From contig PDRH01000030.1 in the NCBI GenBank assembly GCA_002748015.1, forward strand, positions 1-9,582: a stretch of 9,582 nt of DNA, read 5' to 3'. The translations under genes and the position numbers were made by a program. The notes beneath the pieces are model-generated. The model was not told the DNA's origin. It did not search any database and was given only the letters and a program-made list of their open reading frames with translations. This document shows, in pieces, positions 5,790-9,582 of the stretch. Source of the stretch: Bacteroidota bacterium (GTDB lineage Bacteria > Bacteroidota > Bacteroidia > Bacteroidales > CAJPTX01). Positions within the stretch are counted from its first letter, which is position 1, and each line of letters starts with the position of its first letter.

Positions 5790-6770
5790 ATGGCACGATT
5801 GCTGGGGCTGGGGAATGCGCTTCTGGATATCATTACGCCGCTGGAGAGCGATGGCTTGCTGGGGGAGCTGGGGCTGGAGAAGGGGTCGAAGCAGTACATT
5901 GCTATCGATACGCTGGGGCGTGCCCTGGAGGCGGTTGCGGATTTGCAACCGCTGCGGGCAGTAGGGGGTAGCGCGGCGAATATAGTGCGGGGGGTTTCTC
6001 GTCTTGGCCTGGGGGCAGGGTTCGTGGGCAAGGTGGGGCGTGATGAGGCCGGGCGCATGATTCGGGATGAGATGATTGGTCTACGCATTAGCCCGATGCT
6101 GCATGATAGCGTGGCGAAGACGGGCTTTTCGCTGGCCTTCATCAGCCCGGATGGTACGAGGACGTTCGCGACCTTCCTGGGGGCGGCGGCGACGCTGAAT
6201 GCGAATGATTTGAATGCGAACAACTTCTTGGGCTACGATATTCTGCACATCGAGGGCTACATCGTGCAGAATCGTTCGTTCTTGAGCAAGGTGCTGGCGC
6301 TGGCTCGGGAGAGTCGTCTGATGGTTTCGCTGGATTTGAGCAATGCGGATATTGTGGATAGGAACAGGGAGTTCCTACACAGGATTATTCCGCAGAATGT
6401 GGATATCCTCTTTACGAATAGCGAGAGTGCTCGGGCGTTTACGGGTAAGAGCGAGAAGCATGCGCTCTTTGAGCTGAGCAGCGGTGGGCGCACCGCGGTG
6501 ATTCGCATGGGGCATCATGGGGCGATGGGGCGTCGTGGTGAGGAGTCCCTGCATGTTCCGTGCTTCAAGGCATCGGTGGTGGATGGGACTGGGGCGAGCG
6601 ACCTTTTCGCTTCGGGTTGCCTGTACGGCATCCTCAACGAGTGGCCGCTCGCGAAGTCCCTAGAGCTGGGTAACTACGTGGCGCACGAGGTTATCCAGTC
6701 GCTGGGTACTCACCTGTCGGATGAGCGTTGGGCTGGTATACGGGCCAGGGTGTCGCAGATGGTGGGGTAG
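5790..6770 (+). CDS. PfkB/ribokinase-family sugar or nucleoside kinase
   Basis: A 326-residue cytoplasmic kinase that transfers phosphate from ATP to a sugar or nucleoside; the Bacteroidota members closest in sequence are usually annotated as adenosine kinase or carbohydrate kinase. Visible features are MARLLGLGNALLDI (1-14) with the substrate-binding Asp 13, the GGSAAN motif (59-64), GFVGKVGRDEAG (77-88), FISPDGTRTF (117-126), the GAAATL segment (131-136), the NSESARAFTG region (210-219) and the active-site loop DGTGASD (265-271) with D271 as catalytic base. The usual loop in relatives is D-T-T-G-A-G-D, so two positions differ here. Length is normal. It has its own promoter and its 3' end overlaps lysC on the other strand by 61 bp. 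The substrate cannot be fixed from sequence. Confidence 0.9.
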   Translation: MARLLGLGNALLDIITPLESDGLLGELGLEKGSKQYIAIDTLGRALEAVADLQPLRAVGGSAANIVRGVSRLGLGAGFVGKVGRDEAGRMIRDEMIGLRISPMLHDSVAKTGFSLAFISPDGTRTFATFLGAAATLNANDLNANNFLGYDILHIEGYIVQNRSFLSKVLALARESRLMVSLDLSNADIVDRNREFLHRIIPQNVDILFTNSESARAFTGKSEKHALFELSSGGRTAVIRMGHHGAMGRRGEESLHVPCFKASVVDGTGASDLFASGCLYGILNEWPLAKSLELGNYVAHEVIQSLGTHLSDERWAGIRARVSQMVG

Positions 6771-8059
6771 AGCTTCTGCTCCCATTCGTCCGCTGGTAGT
6801 AGGTACTGCCGGGCGGTGGGGGTACTCTTGGCGAGGAGGGGGGCGTCGGAACCATCCAGCAATTTCTGTAGCTCGGGAGTGCAGTGGCGTATGGTTAGCA
6901 GCTTGAGGCCGCCGGTGTGGCTCAGCTGGAAGTGCTGCTCAAGGGCCTGCATGGCTGCGGGTAGGTGGATGGGGTCGGAGTCTACGCATAGGGATAGGCT
7001 GACGGCCGAGTTGTTGATGAGCCTGGGGCGGATGCGGTAGGAGTGGAGGAGGGAGAATACGTCGCCAAGGCTCTCTTCGAGGGCGAAGGAGAGGTCGTGT
7101 GGCGTAATCGACAGGAGGGTAATATTATCCAGCACGGCGAGTAGCGGTGGGGTGGTGGTGTCTCCCTGTTCTGCCGGGCGGTGGTGTATAATGGTGCCGG
7201 GTAGGTCGGGGTCTACGAAGGAGCGTACGTGCATGGGTATTTCTGCGCAGAGGAGGGGCTTTATGGCCTTGGGGTGTATGATTTTGGCGCCGTTGTAGGA
7301 CATTTCGATGGCCTCCTGGTAGTCTAGCTCTGCGAGTGGCTGGGCGGTGGGGAACATCTTGGGGTCTGCGCTCAGGAAGCCGGGTACGTCCTTCCATATG
7401 GTTACGTTCTTGGCCATGAGGAATGCGCCCAGGAGGGCGGCGCTATAGTCGGATCCTTCTCGCCCTAGGGTTGTGGTTTTGCCCTGGGCATTTGCGCCGA
7501 TGAAGCCCTGGGTGATGTACATGCTGCGGGGGGCATCCTTGAGGGTGTCCTTTGCGAGCTGCTGGGAGAGGTGCCAGTCGACGGTGGCGGCGCGGTGGGC
7601 ATCGTCCGTTCGGAATATGGTGCGTGCATCGACCCACTGGGCCTGCATGCCCTGCTGGGCGAGGTAGGTCTGCATGATGCGCGAGGAGAGCAACTCGCCG
7701 AAGGATACGACCATGTCGTAGATGGTGTCGTACTCCTCCTTCTGGGGTAGGTGGGTGAGGAGTAGCTCGAGGTTAGCGAGTAGGCTATGGGTTGTGGCCT
7801 TGGTCTCCTGGTCTTCGCCGAAGAGGGCGTTGACCATGTCGTGGTGGAAGGCTTTGATTCGCTCAAGAGCCTCTGATGTCTGGCCTGGTCGTTCCAGCGC
7901 ATCTGCTAGTGCCTCCTCGAGGTTGTTGGTGGTTTTCCCCATGGCGCTCACGACGATGGTGAGTGCCTCTGGGGTATGCTGCGTTTGGATCAGCTGGGCT
8001 ATGTGTTTAACCTTTTGCGGGGTGCTGATGGATGCCCCTCCAAATTTGAATACCTGCAT
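6710..8059 (-). CDS. lysC: Aspartate kinase
   Basis: A 449-residue cytoplasmic enzyme that phosphorylates aspartate, opening the pathway to lysine, diaminopimelate, methionine and threonine. The amino acid kinase domain shows KFGGASI (5-11), VVSAMGKTTNNL (36-47), VVSFGELLSS (117-126), TLGREGSDYSAALLG (197-211) and WKDVPGFLSADPKMFP (222-237), then AKIIHPKAIKPL (258-269). The C-terminal part, from LLAVLDNITLLSI (306-318) on, fits tandem ACT domains for feedback control. There is no homoserine dehydrogenase domain, so it is monofunctional. The start at 8059 places KFGG at its usual position. It lies 28 bases downstream of the polymerase gene on the same strand, with no clear promoter between, so the two may be co-transcribed. 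Its 3' end runs 61 bp into the converging kinase gene. Pro, His, Thr and Gln are frequent, in line with a C-rich coding strand. Confidence 0.93.
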   Translation of the reverse strand: MQVFKFGGASISTPQKVKHIAQLIQTQHTPEALTIVVSAMGKTTNNLEEALADALERPGQTSEALERIKAFHHDMVNALFGEDQETKATTHSLLANLELLLTHLPQKEEYDTIYDMVVSFGELLSSRIMQTYLAQQGMQAQWVDARTIFRTDDAHRAATVDWHLSQQLAKDTLKDAPRSMYITQGFIGANAQGKTTTLGREGSDYSAALLGAFLMAKNVTIWKDVPGFLSADPKMFPTAQPLAELDYQEAIEMSYNGAKIIHPKAIKPLLCAEIPMHVRSFVDPDLPGTIIHHRPAEQGDTTTPPLLAVLDNITLLSITPHDLSFALEESLGDVFSLLHSYRIRPRLINNSAVSLSLCVDSDPIHLPAAMQALEQHFQLSHTGGLKLLTIRHCTPELQKLLDGSDAPLLAKSTPTARQYLLPADEWEQKLYPTICDTLARIPAQRSSDR

Positions 8060-8087
8060 TCTAGTTCTGTTGGTTTGTATTGTTGGT

Positions 8088-9374
8088 TTATGTTCTTCGG
8101 TGGTGGGTTGGCGGTGGCGTTTCTGCGTATACGTCTATGATGTCGCTAAGCGCGGTGGTGTACCTTCGGGATAGGTGTTCCTGCCTGATTTGCCCCTTGA
8201 TGCCGTTTTCGCTCTGCGTGCCGAGGCGTAGGGCGTGATGCCCGAAGCGCTGGCCTATCTGGTTGATGGATGCCTGTAGGCGTGCGCGCTTCTCGCGGTC
8301 TACGGTGTCAAAGAGGGTGTGGGTGATGGTCCATGGGCTTAGCCGCTCTAGGGTTACTCCGATTTTCTTGTACTTCGCTCCGGGGCGTAGCATGTTTTTG
8401 AGTAGGTCGATGGCGAGGGGGTTCAGCTCGAGCGGGTCTGCTGTGGGTGTTTGCAGCGGGAGCATGCGGGTTTCGACATGCTGCGTTCCTCCTTGGTGGA
8501 AGCGGTTGGTGCTGAGGAATACGCCGATGGTGAGGGCCTGTAGGCGTTCGCTATGTAGCTTCCTGCAGCATTCCATGAGGAAGTGGGATAGGCAGCTTTC
8601 GAGGGTTTGCAGGTCGTCCGTTTCGTGCTCGAGGGAGCGGGATGCGGAGACGGAGCTACGTGGAGGGAAGGGGTTGAAGGGGATGGATGGTTGGCCCTGT
8701 AGCTCTCGCCAGGTGCGTAGGCCATTCACCCGTAGTAGGCTGTGGACCATGCCCTCGGGTAGGCCGACGAGGTTGGATGCTCGGCCTATGCCCATGCGTT
8801 CTAGCTTGGCGACGGAGCGTCGGCCAATGCCCCATACTTCGGATATGGGTGTTAGCTGGTTGGCGTGCTGCCATTTTGTGGGAGTATCCAGGAGGCATAC
8901 CCCCTGGTGCCTGGGCGATTTCTTGGCGAAGTGGCTAGCGATTTTGGCGAGGGTCTTGGTGGGGGCGATGCCGATGCTCACGGGTATGCCAATAGCTTTG
9001 AGTATGCGTGCGCGGAGGCTGCGGGCGAAGTCCTCCATGGGGGTGTCGTCCGGTAGGGCAAGGAAGCATTCGTCGATGGAGTAGATTTCCTGGGCTATAC
9101 CCTCTCGTGCGATGTACCTCATGACCCGGCGGGACATGTCGCGGTACAGCTCGAAGTTGGCCGAGTAGACCGCGATGCCGTGCTGCTCTATGGTTCGCTG
9201 GACTTTAAAGCGGGGGGCTCCCATCTCTACGCCTAGCGCCTTAACCTCGTTGCTGCGGGCAATAACGCAGCCGTCATTACCAGAGAGAACCAGGATGGGG
9301 CGCCCCTCGAGCGAAGGGTTGAATACCCGCTCGCAGCTGACGTAGAAATTATTGCAGTCGATGAGCGCTATCAT
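8088..9374 (-). CDS. umuC: Y-family DNA polymerase, UmuC type
   Basis: A 428-residue translesion polymerase of the UmuC branch, which copies past damaged bases at the cost of errors. The N-terminus MIALIDCNNFYVSCERVFNP carries catalytic D6 and the steric-gate Y11. The palm motif YSIDECFL has D101 and E102. VSIGIAPTKTLAKIASHFAK (132-151) and the helix-hairpin-helix WGIGRRSVAKLERMGI (181-196) follow. The little-finger domain covers about 240-345. The C-terminus, with INQIGQRFGHHALRLGTQ (370-387) and LSRRYTTALSDIIDVY (401-416), is the DUF4113 tail found in UmuC rather than DinB. The clamp-binding motif, usually like QLSLF, is only THTLF here (351-355). No umuD is present in the 208 bases upstream. 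The gene has its own promoter at 9424-9431 and lysC follows 28 bases later. Length is normal and the active site intact. Confidence 0.94.
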   Translation of the reverse strand: MIALIDCNNFYVSCERVFNPSLEGRPILVLSGNDGCVIARSNEVKALGVEMGAPRFKVQRTIEQHGIAVYSANFELYRDMSRRVMRYIAREGIAQEIYSIDECFLALPDDTPMEDFARSLRARILKAIGIPVSIGIAPTKTLAKIASHFAKKSPRHQGVCLLDTPTKWQHANQLTPISEVWGIGRRSVAKLERMGIGRASNLVGLPEGMVHSLLRVNGLRTWRELQGQPSIPFNPFPPRSSVSASRSLEHETDDLQTLESCLSHFLMECCRKLHSERLQALTIGVFLSTNRFHQGGTQHVETRMLPLQTPTADPLELNPLAIDLLKNMLRPGAKYKKIGVTLERLSPWTITHTLFDTVDREKRARLQASINQIGQRFGHHALRLGTQSENGIKGQIRQEHLSRRYTTALSDIIDVYAETPPPTHHRRT

Positions 9375-9423
9375 CGGTTGTGGTCTTTTGGGGACTTGGC
9401 CGTTGTCATGCTTTAGGCTAGGG

Positions 9424-9431
9424 CAAATGTA
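9424..9431 (-). promoter_or_regulatory. Promoter -7 element for the UmuC-type polymerase gene
   Basis: On the minus strand the bases read TACATTTG, an exact TAnnTTTG match, 50 bases before the start codon. A -33 TTTG at normal spacing is not evident. It shows that the polymerase, and possibly lysC behind it, can be transcribed without an upstream umuD. I see no LexA-type inverted repeat across it. Confidence 0.6.
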
Positions 9432-9498
9432 GCGAAAAAGCGTGATGGTAGGGGTGTTGGCGTGGTCAAGATTTATGTTTTGCCTGCATGGTGGGGCA

Positions 9499-9582
9499 TT
9501 ATTGGTCTACTTCTTCATCCGCTCTAGCCCGTTTAGGAGGTAGGTATTTTTTCGGTATCCCCTGCCTTTCGTATTTAAATGT
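9499..9582 (-). CDS. Possible 3' end of an upstream minus-strand gene
   Basis: Two minus-strand frames are open from the window edge. One ends at a TAA at 9499-9501, with tail KYLPPKRARADEEVDQ. The other ends at a TAG at 9507-9509, with tail YRKNTYLLNGLERMKK. Either could be the C-terminus of a gene that starts outside the window, which would fit the minus-strand direction of the polymerase and lysC. I recognise neither tail and neither resembles UmuD. With fewer than 30 codons the coding status is uncertain. Confidence 0.3.
   Translation of the reverse strand, partial: TFKYERQGIPKKYLPPKRARADEEVDQ

Noticed and set aside
8263..9084. A 273-codon plus-strand frame inside the polymerase gene
   Set aside because: It is antisense to an intact UmuC-type gene and is Arg-, Ser- and Met-rich without recognisable domains.

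Overview
The window looks like chromosomal DNA from a fairly GC-rich member of the Bacteroidota, most likely Porphyromonas or a close relative. Three things suggest this. The DUF177-rpmF-plsX-fabH gene order is typical of the phylum. Four exact matches to the Bacteroidota -7 promoter element TAnnTTTG sit in front of genes. The ribokinase-family kinase, the small outer-membrane barrel protein and the UmuC-type polymerase all have the Bacteroidales form. The genus is inferred, because no marker gene here settles it.

Layout. Positions 1-354 hold no convincing gene: the stretch is G-rich and contains at most a weak promoter and the possible tail of something upstream. Positions 355-3752 carry a plus-strand block: DUF177/YceD protein, ribosomal protein bL32 (rpmF), PlsX, FabH and the riboflavin synthase alpha chain (ribE). 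It ends in a strong intrinsic terminator. A new promoter follows at once and serves a lone DUF1016/YhcG-type PD-(D/E)XK nuclease (3912-4985). Next come an outer-membrane beta-barrel protein with its own promoter (5086-5691), a second terminator-promoter junction, and a PfkB-family sugar or nucleoside kinase (5790-6770). From 6710 onward the genes are on the minus strand: an aspartate kinase (lysC), preceded in transcription order by a UmuC-like Y-family DNA polymerase. The kinase and lysC converge and overlap by 61 bp. The right edge (9375-9582) has the polymerase promoter and possibly the 3' end of another minus-strand gene.

How the genes work together. rpmF links ribosome assembly to the first steps of lipid synthesis: PlsX makes acyl-phosphate and FabH makes the first ketoacyl-ACP. 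RibE adds a flavin step. The remaining genes look independently transcribed: a nuclease, an envelope protein, a kinase, and a translesion polymerase placed just upstream of aspartate kinase.

The most unusual signal is around the nuclease gene. Two related 27-bp palindromes, with arms of the form AAAA[CG]T..AACA and centres 402 bp apart, flank its start. One is at the very start of the predicted mRNA. The other is a perfect palindrome inside the coding region, in a patch of about 35% GC within an otherwise roughly 60% GC gene. This could be an autoregulatory operator pair, an RNA structure or a nuclease target site. The whole plus strand is rich in G over C whichever strand is coding, which points to a replication-linked skew.
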